Part shown: in pieces, positions 12,447 to 22,398 of the stretch
Layout: each line of letters begins with the position of its first letter
Position numbering within the stretch: position 1 is the first letter of the stretch
From: Limnoperna fortunei
Taxonomy: Eukaryota; Mollusca; Bivalvia; Mytilida; Modiolidae
DNA: 64,000 nucleotides
Assembly: GCA_944474755.1 (NCBI GenBank)
Contig: OX104123.1
Span: 17,860,275-17,924,274, forward strand
Direction of reading: 5' to 3'
Position numbers and translations under genes: made by a program
The notes under the pieces: model-generated
Seen by the model: the letters and a program-made list of their open reading frames with translations, nothing else
Databases searched by the model: none
Told to the model about the DNA's origin: nothing

Positions 12447-14053
12447 AATAAACCATTAATACTTGTAATTACATTTAATTTTTCTTTTGCATTTCCATCT
12501 TGTTTTTTATTTTGAACATAAGATACATTTAGCTTAATGGTATTTTAAAGTACTATCCAGTGTAAATCAAGTAATTTTTGTTTTACAATAAAAATATAAT
12601 TTAAAAAATAAGAAAACTTATGCAAAAACTCCGATTTTAATCGATTGTGTAATAATTGCACATGCCTTTTCTGAATTTTATATTTGCACCTACGACAATT
12701 ACCGACTGCAAGTTCCGATGACTTCCGGTATTTACCAAAAACAAAGTGTGACGTCACAACAGGGACACATTAAGATAACACTAGTAGAAATAGCCTGTGC
12801 GATATTCATGGAAATTCAACCAGAAACACAATTTAGTTCCGATTCTGAAGAAAGCCAAAACTCTGTCATGTGGCTCATCGTCTTTTGAGTCATTTGAAGA
12901 AGGCTTAGATTTTTTTCCGAAGAATACGAAGAAAATTTGAATAAAGTGGACGAGACTGCTGCTGCCGCAGGCATGGCCGAAGTTAGCAACACACCGTACC
13001 CAGTTTGAGCCGTACAATTTAGATTCCACCAATTCGACATCGGACAATGAAAGTTTAGAAAACGAAAACAGAATGGCTGATAACTTGTGGTAAATTTGCT
13101 ATAAAATATTTCGATCTATAATAACAGCATCCCCCTTTTCCAAAATTCTAAGTGACTTTGCTGATAAAAGAGCTTTCATTTTAAAATTACAAACGATCAG
13201 TTTAAATTAAAAGAGTTACTTACAAGAATCTTGAAACATGAACGGTAAAATGTGTAAATACATTATTTTTCTTTTAAGGATGCTGCATGCATCTAAAATT
13301 AACCAAAGACAAATGTACGTTTATAGGTGCGAGTGTGGTAATTGTCAGGTTATGCCAACGGCAAGAGAATGTGTTTATTGCGATGAAATTCAGAAGGTCT
13401 GTGATGCAAGGGATGAATATCCAGACAAAAAATGTATTACAGACCATCCTGGATTCCAAACAGTGTGTTTACATGAACATGTTCTTCAGGTACCATACTA
13501 CCAATACAGGCAAGAAAAGAAAGACCAGAACAAGGAAATTAGTAGGCATTTAATACATTTTCTAATGCAAATATGCAAACTATTATTCAGCAATATGTAC
13601 AAGTTAACATAGATCTTTTAACCGAATAAAAATAATATAATCTATAAATCATCAATAATTTTCCAAGAATCGTCTGCAGGTTCACTTTTAAAAAGGGGCT
13701 ATTCAATATGTGTGGCTCTCAAAGAGGAATGGAATGTAATAATATACTGCGCTGATTCTACATGCATAATAGAATCTGTAAAATATGCAGTGTAACATTT
13801 TAATGTATAACTTATATTTCACATCACAAAAAATACAGAGTAGTTGAAAACAATACCATGTTATCAACTAGTTTCCACTGAATCATCAGCATATACCATG
13901 ACCAGCATTACACACTATATATTATAATTCAATTACACTTGTGCAATTTTAAAGTAATTATTTTGATTGCCTTTATTTTTATGAATATTTCAGACAAAAA
14001 CGATATACAGCCTATAGACAGTTTGTGCGTTGGTGTAAGAGTTGTTATTCCTT

Positions 14054-14065
14054 CTTGTGCTGTCA
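14054..14065. repeat. 12-bp target-site duplication, 5' side of LINE copy 1
   Basis: CTTGTGCTGTCA occurs here and again at 20,161-20,172 immediately after the ATCA tail. Both copies code for the same residues (SCAV) of the interrupted P2X7-like exon, fixing the insertion point. Confidence 0.95.
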
Positions 14066-14079
14066 ACCCCGTGTGGGAC

Positions 14080-14700
14080 CCGGGGCACAGGAGAATAGGC
14101 CCACGGCTTCCTCAGCCTGCAGTAAGAGTCTGCTAACAGAGGCAACACTTGCCGTGTGTTGCGACCCGTGTCGATTACAGGACGGGATTTCAGTAGGCCG
14201 GGTAAACGGTCCCGATAACTTACTGAACCCTTACTTTTTCTAGACGGGAAATCGAGTTAGCCCTGACTTCGATGAATCGGCATGTCACGTCTTGCCCTTT
14301 GTGAATCCTTATCATTTAAGCTACTCTATTACATTTTTTTCCTTCAAACTGCTCCATGAAATGATAGACGGCTTCCTTATAGGATTTGCAAAGAAGGCGG
14401 TGGCTGAAGGGCAAAGCTTCCTCAGCTTTATAGAGGCGACATGTTTGCCGTGTGTTGCAACCCGTGATGGTGGAGGAAGGGATCCTGGTGGTTGAGAGAT
14501 CACTCTCTGCTGCATCCATTAGTGCGGGTCAGCGGGTTTCGATCGTCAATACACCACTTTGGCCCTGACTTCAACTAGACGGGAGACCGGATGGACCCGG
14601 TTCGGTCAATCGGCTGGTCATGCCGAGCCCTTAACAAGCTTGTCTTATTTTTCTTATCACTTGATCATATCTTGTGAATTTCAGTCTCAAAGTTGTTCAG
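14080..14700 (+). promoter_or_regulatory. LINE 5' UTR with repeated promoter-like monomers
   Basis: Two or three degenerate monomers follow one another. Each contains a GCTTCCTCAGC..GCAACA-type block, TGCCGTGTGTTGC and ACCCGTG, then a CTAGACGGGA..CGG..CATG block. They start near 14,096 and 14,392, with a partial AAGAAGGCGGTGGCT repeat near 14,715. Monomer arrays in LINE 5' UTRs commonly act as internal promoters; that role is inference here. Confidence 0.5.
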
Positions 14701-14941
14701 TTACAAGCTGTTAAGAAGGCGGTGGCTCATGGGTCAATCGAGTAGATAGAGTTTCGAACGGTTGTTTCGCCAGTTAACTCTGGCACGAAGCTTGCGTTCA
14801 TTAAGAAATTCATCTATTTGAGTATACCACCCTTGGAACACCTGATGCTTTCTGCTGGTGATCCGCAGAGACCAAGCATCGCCCCTGTTGGCACTCCGTG
14901 GAGGGTGGGTGACAAGGGTGGTGAACCGCATTTTTCTCATC

Positions 14942-16279
14942 ATGGCTACTGAAAAACAAATAAAAAATGGTCCAAAAAAAAGAAAAAATGACTTACCGCT
15001 TGAAGAAATGGTTGATGAAGACTTCTGGTCAAGATTTATTGTATTATCCAGCAAAGATCCTAGTAAACCAATAACTAAAATCTCTCCATTCGTTATTGAA
15101 AAAGTGATAAAAGGTTGTGCAGGAGATGTTAAGAACGTCACCAAGATGAAATCTGGTGGTCTTCTCATTGAATGCAACAAAAAACACCAATCCTTGAACT
15201 TGCTAAAACTTACAAAAATTATAGAAATTTCGGCCTCCCCCCATAGAACATTAAACTCAAGTCAAGGAATTATTCATTATCGCGACGATGATCTCGCCGA
15301 GCTTACAGACGACGAGATCTGTACAGAATTACAACCCCAGGGTATTACAAAAGTTAAAAGATTTATTGCCAACAGACAAGGTGTTCAGGTTAAACTGAAC
15401 ACCTTCCTTCTAAATTTTAACTCTCCAACTGTCCCCCAATCAATCAAAATAGGTCTCCAAAATATTAAAGTCAGCGCATATATTCCCAATCCTGTGCGCT
15501 GCTTTAAATGTCAAAAGTTCGGCCACGGAAAGGGACAGTGCAGAGGTCACCAGATTTGTTTTAAGTGTGCAGAGGAAGGACATGAGGGCTTCACCTGCAC
15601 TAAAACTCCAAAGTGTGCTAATTGTGGTGAAGCCCACATGTCCTCATCTAAGGACTGTCAGCACTTTAAAAAAGAAAAAGAAATTCAAAAAATAAAAACT
15701 GAAAAAAACATCCCTTACCCTGAGGCTCGTCGTCTGTATAATACAACGAATAATCCCTCATCTCCTGCATCAACGTCATACGCCAGTGTAGCCAAACGCG
15801 TTCTCACGTCAGTTGAAACGCAGACAATTATCACCTGGCCTATTGACAAACAGGAACCTTCAAAATTAACAGTTACAACAACAGACAAAATCATTACATC
15901 TTCACGAAAATCTTCATCTTCACAAACTGCTACGTCTTCAGCACCCTCTCAAACTGCTACGTCTTCAGTACCCTCTCAATCCTCAACCAATTCTTCAAGC
16001 AGCCAAAAAAAAAATTCAAAAAATATCAACTCCAATTTAAATTCTTCTAACTCAAATAAAAACTCGAATCAAAAAGGAGATCGTACTCCAAAACTGCTGA
16101 GGGATCCCATAAAGGTCCACAACAGGTTTGGAAGTCTAGATCATCTAGACACTACTATCTGGGGCGATCCCATGGATACACTACCCCCAGATACTGGATC
16201 TAAAAGTAGATCCCCCAGCAGAAACCGGCGGAATAGCCCCAAAAAAACTGTCAACTATTCCCCTATTCGCAGACCATAA
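14942..16279 (+). CDS. LINE copy 1 ORF1: gag-like nucleic-acid-binding protein
   Basis: A 445-residue protein. The N-terminal half has a conserved block (FPLEEMVD-like, then ISPFVIEK and GCAGDVKNVTK) that resembles the RNA-recognition-type fold of gag-like ORF1s. Three zinc knuckles follow at about residues 185-240: CFKCQKFGHGKGQC, CFKCAEEGHEGFTC and CANCGEAHMSSSKDC. The C-terminal third is Ser/Thr/Asn/Lys-rich and ends with a basic SRSPSRNRR stretch. It should coat the retrotransposon RNA. I choose 14,942 rather than the upstream in-frame ATG at 14,858 because the nucleotides just upstream are conserved in copy 2 but in a different frame, so they are UTR. The stop overlaps the ORF2 start as TAATG. 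Confidence 0.88.
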   Translation: MATEKQIKNGPKKRKNDLPLEEMVDEDFWSRFIVLSSKDPSKPITKISPFVIEKVIKGCAGDVKNVTKMKSGGLLIECNKKHQSLNLLKLTKIIEISASPHRTLNSSQGIIHYRDDDLAELTDDEICTELQPQGITKVKRFIANRQGVQVKLNTFLLNFNSPTVPQSIKIGLQNIKVSAYIPNPVRCFKCQKFGHGKGQCRGHQICFKCAEEGHEGFTCTKTPKCANCGEAHMSSSKDCQHFKKEKEIQKIKTEKNIPYPEARRLYNTTNNPSSPASTSYASVAKRVLTSVETQTIITWPIDKQEPSKLTVTTTDKIITSSRKSSSSQTATSSAPSQTATSSVPSQSSTNSSSSQKKNSKNINSNLNSSNSNKNSNQKGDRTPKLLRDPIKVHNRFGSLDHLDTTIWGDPMDTLPPDTGSKSRSPSRNRRNSPKKTVNYSPIRRP

Positions 16280-19200
16280 TGGGTACAATAATACAATGGA
16301 ATTGTCGAGGTCTTAAGATAAATTTCCTTGAAATTACTTTATTAGTTCAAGCCTTTCTTCCTGTTGCATTTTGCCTCCAAGAATCTCACATAAAACGAAG
16401 TGATAACATATCCTTAAAAAACTACTCTATATACAGCACATATGTAGACGAGAATGATAGAGCTGCTGGCGGCTCTACCATTCTTGTAAAAGATCAAATT
16501 CTACATAGCCCTGTAGATCTCAACACTGATCTTCAGGCGGTTGCTGTTAGAATATCTTTAGACAAAACAATTACTTTATGCTCTGTGTATATCCCTCCGA
16601 ATTCTTCATTAAATTTAAATCAGTTGAAACATCTTACTGATCAGCTACCGGCCCCTTATATATTATTTGGGGACTTCAACGCACACAACCCTCTATGGGG
16701 TAGTAACACAATAAACGAAAAAGGTAAAATTATTGAAGGCTTAATGAATCAGGAAGATCTGTGTATTTTTAATGATGGAACCAATACATATTTACATCCT
16801 GGGAATGGATCATATTCGGCTATTGATCTTACAATAGCAGATCCTTCTCTGTTGCCCGATTTCTCATGGAAAGTCCATGACGATCTCTGTGGCAGTGATC
16901 ATTTTCCCATTATCTTGGAATCTTTACACTCTTCACACACAGAACGAGTCGCTCGGTATAAATTTGGCAAGGCCAATTGGCCTCTATTTGAACAACTCTG
17001 TATAGAGCGACTTAACTCGGATACTTTTGAAGCTGTTTCTGATCCAATTTTAAAATTCAATGAAACAATTATTTCAATTGCTGATGAAACAATTCCTAAG
17101 ACCTCGACAAATCCAAAACATCCTAGTAAACCATGGTTCGATGACAGCTGTGAGGACGCTATTAAAGACCGGAAAAAAGCCGAACGACGCTTTAATAAAC
17201 AACCAACTCAAAATAATCTTAACCATTTCCGAATTTTTCGAGCGAAAGCTCGCAGGGTAACGAAACAAAGACGACGCACTTCTTGGCGTAACTTTGTTTC
17301 TAAATTGAATAACCATACCCCCATGAATAAAATTTGGAACATGATTCGTAAAATTAAAGGTAAAAACAGTAAAGCAAATGTCCATCATTTAAAGGATGGA
17401 CAAGACTTGTTAACATCAGAGTCGGAAATATCTAACAAATTGGCCGAAACATTTGCAAAACACTCGTCCGCTGAAAATTATCATCCGGATTTTCAGCGTA
17501 TCAAAACTCAAAAAGAAAAATCAAAACTTAATTTCCAGTCAAAAAATCTAGAAGATTACAATACACCGTTTTCTTTGGAAGAGCTAAAAACCTCTTTGAA
17601 CAAATCTCACGATACAGCATGTGGTCCAGATGACATCCATTATCAACTTTTCAAACATCTGCCACAATCTTCTCTCCAATGCCTTTTGAATCTTCTTAAC
17701 AACATTTGGGAAACGGGTGACTTACCATCTATTTGGAAAATGGCCACTGTTGTGCCTATTCCAAAACCAGGAAAAGATCACTCGGAAGCGTCAAACTATC
17801 GGCCTATAGCCCTCACAAGCTGTCTTTGTAAAACCATGGAAAGGATGATCAACGATCGCCTTGTCTGGTTTTTAGAATCCAACAATCTACTTTCTAATAT
17901 TCAATGTGGTTTCAGACAAGGGCGAAGTACCCTAGATCATCTTGTACGTTTCGAAACGTATATTCGAAACGCCTTTGCAAAAAATGAGCATGTTGTGTCT
18001 ATCTTTTTCGATTTAGAAAAAGCATATGACACAACATGGAAATATGGTATTTTAAAAGATCTTTTTGATATGGGGTTGAAAGGTAGACTTCCTACCTTTA
18101 TTTCAAACTTTTTATCTGACAGAGAGTTTAAAGTTAGGGTCAATTCTACTTTATCTGACCCTTTTGAACAGGAAATGGGTGTTCCTCAGGGAAGCATCCT
18201 TTCTGTCACTTTATTTAGTATCAAAATTAATAGCCTTGCTCAAGTTTTAAAAGATAATATTGATGGTTCTCTTTATGTTGACGACTTCCTCATATGTTAC
18301 CGAGGAAAAAACATGAATAATATTGAACGTCAACTGCAGTTATGTTTAAATAGAATAGAGAAATGGGCAATGGAGAATGGTTTTAAATTCTCCACTGCAA
18401 AAACCGTTGGGATGCATTTTTGTAATAAACGAAAGATGCATCCTGACCCTGAATTAAAATTACATAATAATCCTATAAAAATTGTTAAAGAAACTACTTT
18501 TCTTGGTCTCATATTTGATTCAAGGCTAACCTTTCTACCCCATATCAAAATGTTAAAAAATAAATGCCTAAAGGCATTAGATATTTTAAAAGTTGTAGCC
18601 AACACCGACTGGGGTGCTGAGTGCGACGTTTTACTTAATCTATATAGATCGCTGGTTCGATCTAAATTGGATTATGGTTGTTTTATTTATGGTTCTGCTC
18701 GCAAGTCATATGTCAAAATCCTTGATACTATACACCATCAAGGATTGCGACTATGCCTTGGAGCTTTCAGAACCACACCTGTTGAAAGTTTATATGTAGA
18801 AGCAGGCGAGCCTTCTTTGTATCAAAGAAGAATAAAGCTCGCTTTGCAATATGCAACCAAATTAAAGGCATATCCTGGCAACCCCGCCCACGACTGTGTT
18901 TTCAAACCTCTTTATCAAAACATTTTCGAAAAACATCCAAACAAAATTCAACCTTTTGGCCTCCGAATTAAATCTCAGTTGGAAAATTCCGGTATAAATT
19001 TAGATGAAATTGCTGCAATCGAAATTCCGCATAATCCTCCGTGGTTAAACCCCAAACCGATATTTATTTATGATCTAAGAAAACATAAAAAATCCGACAC
19101 AAACCATTTATTAATACAACAATATTATGCAGAAATTAAATCTTATTACCCTGACTATGGTACTATTTACACAGATGGGTCAAAAGACGGTGATAAAGTC

Positions 19201-19959
19201 GCCTCGGCCGCTGTCTTCGGAGAGCGTGTTGAAACTCGCCGCCTTCCGTCTGCCTCATCTGTATTTACAGCAGAGGCGCAAGCTATTCTTCTTGCGATGA
19301 AAATAGTTGCTTCGTCAGACGAATGCAAATTTATTGTCTGCTCCGATTCCCTGTCTTGTCTACTGGCTATTGAAAATTTCAAAATTAAAAATCCTTACAT
19401 TTTAAAAATTATTCAAATCTACAAATCACTTGTTGCTTTGGGAAAAGAAATTATTTTCTTCTGGATTCCCAGTCATGTCGGAATCCGTGGAAACACAGTC
19501 GTGGATCAGGAGGCTAAAAATGCACTAAAGGATACCATCATTAACTGCAGTATTCCTTTTACCGATTTTAAACCGTTAATTTTTAAATATATTTCTAATT
19601 TGTGGCAGAGTGGTTGGGATCTCCAAGTTCATAATAAACTTCATGAGATCCAGCCACTACTGCACACAAATAATTTTAAATGTTTTAGAGGTCGAAGAGA
19701 CCAAGTTGTTTTAACAAGATGTCGTCTTGGTCATACCAGGACGACACATAGTTATATTTTAAACAATGAGCCACGACCCGAATGTGTGCCATGCAACAGT
19801 CCATACACCATTAAGCATGTCTTGATGGACTGTGTGGACGTGGCACACATTCGGGAACGTTTCTATAGTGCAGATACGTATTCCAATTTATTTAAAACTG
19901 TCGCAGGCGACACAATTTTAAAGTTCTTAAAGGAAATTAATTTATTTAATGAAATTTAA
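16279..19959 (+). CDS. LINE copy 1 ORF2: endonuclease, reverse transcriptase, RNase H
   Basis: Intact, 1,226 residues. Residues 1 to about 215 are an apurinic-type endonuclease that nicks the target: WNCRGL, CLQESH, GDFNAHNPLWG, SAIDLTI, GSDHFPI. The reverse transcriptase lies at about 440-760, with NYRPIALTS, GFRQGRSTLDHL, FFDLEKAYDT, GVPQGSIL and the catalytic YVDD near 665. RNase H is at about 955-1,085, with TDGSKDG, TAEAQAI, CSDSLS and WIPSHVGIRGN. A C-terminal Cys/His stretch (CRLGHTRT...CVPCN...HVLMDC) is usual for this group. The start codon shares its A with the ORF1 stop, suggesting stop-restart translation from one RNA. All catalytic motifs are present, so it is potentially active. 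Confidence 0.95.
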   Translation: MGTIIQWNCRGLKINFLEITLLVQAFLPVAFCLQESHIKRSDNISLKNYSIYSTYVDENDRAAGGSTILVKDQILHSPVDLNTDLQAVAVRISLDKTITLCSVYIPPNSSLNLNQLKHLTDQLPAPYILFGDFNAHNPLWGSNTINEKGKIIEGLMNQEDLCIFNDGTNTYLHPGNGSYSAIDLTIADPSLLPDFSWKVHDDLCGSDHFPIILESLHSSHTERVARYKFGKANWPLFEQLCIERLNSDTFEAVSDPILKFNETIISIADETIPKTSTNPKHPSKPWFDDSCEDAIKDRKKAERRFNKQPTQNNLNHFRIFRAKARRVTKQRRRTSWRNFVSKLNNHTPMNKIWNMIRKIKGKNSKANVHHLKDGQDLLTSESEISNKLAETFAKHSSAENYHPDFQRIKTQKEKSKLNFQSKNLEDYNTPFSLEELKTSLNKSHDTACGPDDIHYQLFKHLPQSSLQCLLNLLNNIWETGDLPSIWKMATVVPIPKPGKDHSEASNYRPIALTSCLCKTMERMINDRLVWFLESNNLLSNIQCGFRQGRSTLDHLVRFETYIRNAFAKNEHVVSIFFDLEKAYDTTWKYGILKDLFDMGLKGRLPTFISNFLSDREFKVRVNSTLSDPFEQEMGVPQGSILSVTLFSIKINSLAQVLKDNIDGSLYVDDFLICYRGKNMNNIERQLQLCLNRIEKWAMENGFKFSTAKTVGMHFCNKRKMHPDPELKLHNNPIKIVKETTFLGLIFDSRLTFLPHIKMLKNKCLKALDILKVVANTDWGAECDVLLNLYRSLVRSKLDYGCFIYGSARKSYVKILDTIHHQGLRLCLGAFRTTPVESLYVEAGEPSLYQRRIKLALQYATKLKAYPGNPAHDCVFKPLYQNIFEKHPNKIQPFGLRIKSQLENSGINLDEIAAIEIPHNPPWLNPKPIFIYDLRKHKKSDTNHLLIQQYYAEIKSYYPDYGTIYTDGSKDGDKVASAAVFGERVETRRLPSASSVFTAEAQAILLAMKIVASSDECKFIVCSDSLSCLLAIENFKIKNPYILKIIQIYKSLVALGKEIIFFWIPSHVGIRGNTVVDQEAKNALKDTIINCSIPFTDFKPLIFKYISNLWQSGWDLQVHNKLHEIQPLLHTNNFKCFRGRRDQVVLTRCRLGHTRTTHSYILNNEPRPECVPCNSPYTIKHVLMDCVDVAHIRERFYSADTYSNLFKTVAGDTILKFLKEINLFNEI

Positions 19960-20160
19960 TTCCACTATTAATTGTGATACTTCATATTTTTTATTGTTTT
20001 AACTACCATTTTTATCTGTGTATATTCTCATTATTGTATGAGATCACGTTTTAGTATAAGGAGGCATGACGTTCTACTAATTTAAAAATTATGGTTTTCA
20101 CGTCCTGAATATAGCTGAAATATTGCTTGCTGGACGTTAAACATCAATCAATCAATCAAT

Positions 20161-20172
20161 CTTGTGCTGTCA
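20161..20172. repeat. 12-bp target-site duplication, 3' side of LINE copy 1
   Basis: CTTGTGCTGTCA, identical to 14,054-14,065. After it the P2X7-like exon continues in frame to its stop. Confidence 0.95.
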
Positions 20173-20604
20173 TGAAAATCCGGACTGTCTTCCCTGATAT
20201 GAACTACACTAGCTTCTACCAGGCTGACATCGATTAAACCAGGTTAGCAAATTTTGTACTACTATGTCTTTGTCTGGTCTTTCATAATTTTTACATAATG
20301 GCGGTGTAATGTCAACGTACAGTTTGAGACACCATCCTCATTCATACTTGACACCTCAGCAATGGCAAATGTGGTGGTCATCAAACAATTTACATAGTCT
20401 AAAAACAAAAACAAAAAATTAATTAGTGAAACAGCTGTTAATTTGAAACCAGCCATTTATAACCGGTAAAGTGGTGTATTATATGTTCTTGTTTTTATAT
20501 TTGCATTTCTTAGACAATATAATTAAAGATCTATTTTTAACAAATTTATACTTACCAAAAGTACTGTCAACTAAGATTTTCTTCACAGTGTGACCTCCTT
20601 TTTT

Positions 20605-21977
20605 AGCTCACCTGACCCAAAGGGTCAGTGTGAGCTATTCTCATCACTTTGCGTCCGTCGTCGGCCGTAAACTTTTTACATTTCAATCTTCTTCTCTACA
20701 ACCACTTGGCCATTTGGAACCAATTTTGGCAGGAATGTTTATTGGGTGGTTCTTAACAAAGTTTGAGTTTTTGGTGCTGATCAATATGAAACATGGCTTC
20801 CAGGGTCATTAATGCGTTCTGATTGGCTGAATTTCAAAAATCTTCTTCTCATAAACTGCTTTTCAGATTGATTTGAAATATTGCAGAAATGTACCTTAGA
20901 TAGTCCTCTACATAGTATAAGTTTTTTGTGCCGATCCAAAATCCAAGATGGCCGCCATTAAGACCCTATGTACTAAGACCCTATGGGAAAAGCATATAAA
21001 CAACGTCTCTGAAACTGTTCCACACAATGAAGCCAAATTAATAAGGAAATGAAGGTTGGATAATTATCTTATTATTTTAGGTTTTTCGAGTTAATTGCAA
21101 ATTCAACATGGCTTCCAGTGCCATTAATGCGTCCTGATTGGCTGAAATTCAAAAATCTTCTCATAAACTGCTTGGCAGATTGATTTGAAATACTGCAGAA
21201 ATGTACCTTAGATGGTCTTATACAAAGTTTGAGTTTTTAGTGCCGATCCAAAATCCAAGATGGCCACCATCGCAGGACATAGTTTAACATAGGACCCTAT
21301 GGGAAAAACATACAAACAACTTCTTCTCTGAAACTGTTCCACACAATGAAGCCAAATTATGAAGAAATGATTAATGGATATTTTTCTTATTATTTTGAGT
21401 TTTTTGAGCCAATTGCAAATTGAACATGGCTTCCAGGACAAATAATGGGTTCTAATTGGCTGAAAGTTCAAAAATCTTTTTTTTACAAACCGCTTAGCAG
21501 ATTGATTTGAAATATTGCACAAATGTACCTTAGATGGTCCTCTACAAAATATGAGTTTTTGTGGCGATCCAAAATCCAAGATGGCCGCCACGGTGGAACA
21601 CAGCTTAACATAGGACCCTATAGGACTGGCTGAGATTTCGAAATGCGTTTTCTCACAAACCGCTTGGCAGATTTTAGGATATGTGATATTGTATGGTCCT
21701 CTACCAATTTTGAGTTTTTTGTTTCGATCCAAATACAAGATTGCTGCCACCATGCAACATCTCTTAACATACTAACCTATGAAAGAACATAAAAACCGCT
21801 TCTTCTCAGAAACTGTCCTACTGCTGATTGGAAATCCAACATGGCAACATTCATAGAAACAGCATCTTCACATAAACTCTTTAGCATTTAATATCAAAAT
21901 TTGCAAGAAAAGTCTTGTCTTTTAAACAGTTTTTTTTGTAAGTCAGGTGAGCGATACAGGCTCTTAAGAGCCTCTAG
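20605..21977. mobile_element. non-autonomous TIR element (AGCTCACCTG family)
   Basis: Begins AGCTCACCTGACCCAAAGGG and ends with CAGGTGAGCGATACAGG followed by CTCTTAAGAGCCTCTAG; the outer 10 bp are inverted repeats. The inside is built from three or four degraded ~270-bp units, each with GATCCAAAATCCAAGATGGC and CCTATGGGA-type words. This is a very common element type in bivalve genomes. It has no real ORF; the long open frame is a by-product. It lies in an intron of the THAP transposase pseudogene. Confidence 0.8.
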
Positions 21978-22398
21978 TTATACCCCCGCTAGACAGAGTC
22001 GGGGGTATATAGTGGTCCTCATGTCCGTCCGTCCACATTTGGTTTCCGGATGATAATTCAAAAAGTTTACATCCGATTTGAATGAAACTTTGGGATATTG
22101 TTATATATCAGGTTAGTAAGCAGCCTATCGATTTGGGGGGAAAAGCGTCTAATTTCTAGGTCGCAGTCCGCAAAAACTTTACAAATTTTTAGAAAAAAAG
22201 TTGTTTCTGGACAATAACTCAAAACGTTTGCATCCGATTTGAATGAAACTGTGGAGTATTGTTATATATTATGTTGGTAAGAAGCCTATCAATTTTGGGG
22301 GGAAATTCGTCAAATTTCAAGGTCCGAGTCCACGAAAAACGTTAGAAATTTTTACAAAAGCGGGGGTATCAGTGATCGCTAGATCGACTTTGTCTAGT
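21978..22398. mobile_element. non-autonomous TIR element (TATACCCCCGC family)
   Basis: Begins TTATACCCCCGCTAGAC and ends AAAGCGGGGGTATCAG plus a short flank. Inside, a ~150-bp unit occurs twice (CATCCGATTTGAATGAAAC, GAAGCCTATC, TTTGGGGGGAAA). Directly abuts the preceding element. A familiar bivalve repeat; no coding content. Confidence 0.75.

Larger units (their letters stand above)
14066..20160 (+). mobile_element. full-length non-LTR retrotransposon, I/Nimb-like, copy 1
   Basis: A 6,095-bp element with a 5' UTR of about 0.88 kb, a gag-like ORF1, an ORF2 with endonuclease, reverse transcriptase and RNase H, a short 3' UTR and a tail of ATCA repeats. The 5' end ACCCCG is shared with copy 2, and a perfect 12-bp target-site duplication borders it. 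Both ORFs are open, so it may be autonomous. The endonuclease-RT-RNase H order, CCHC ORF1 and simple-repeat tail place it in the I superclade; Nimb is my best guess, since that clade is common in molluscs. It sits sense to the host gene. Confidence 0.93.
12808..20237 (+). pseudogene. P2X7 C-terminal-like zinc-binding domain gene, split by a LINE
   Basis: The coding blocks match the Cys/His-rich domain first known as the cytoplasmic end of P2X7 receptors, which is found as a stand-alone domain in many invertebrate genes. Exon 1 (12,808-13,089) is acidic and contains FEPYNLDSTNS and NRMADNL. It joins exon 2 (13,327-13,541) to give the hallmark WCECGNC, followed by MPTARECVYCDE, DHPGFQTVCL and YYQYRQE. 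Exon 3 starts at 13,994 with YTAYRQFVRW and VVIPSCAV, is cut at 14,065 and resumes at 20,161 with KIRTVFP and a TAA at 20,235-20,237. The interruption is LINE copy 1. Exon 1 also has frame changes, and part of exon 3 between RW and VVIPSC is missing, so decay was not caused by the LINE alone. No ion-channel part is present, so it is not a P2X receptor. Molecular function is unknown beyond probable metal binding. Confidence 0.8.

Noticed and set aside
12808..13541. A true P2X receptor channel gene
   Set aside because: Only the C-terminal zinc-binding domain is present; no transmembrane or ATP-binding region.
14734..15180. Minus-strand frames across the LINE 5' UTR and ORF1, and similar frames in ORF2
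   Set aside because: Shadows of the real ORFs; equivalents appear in copy 2 only because the DNA is similar.
21208..21753. 181-codon minus-strand frame
   Set aside because: Lies in the reiterated interior of a non-coding TIR repeat; no protein-like conservation.
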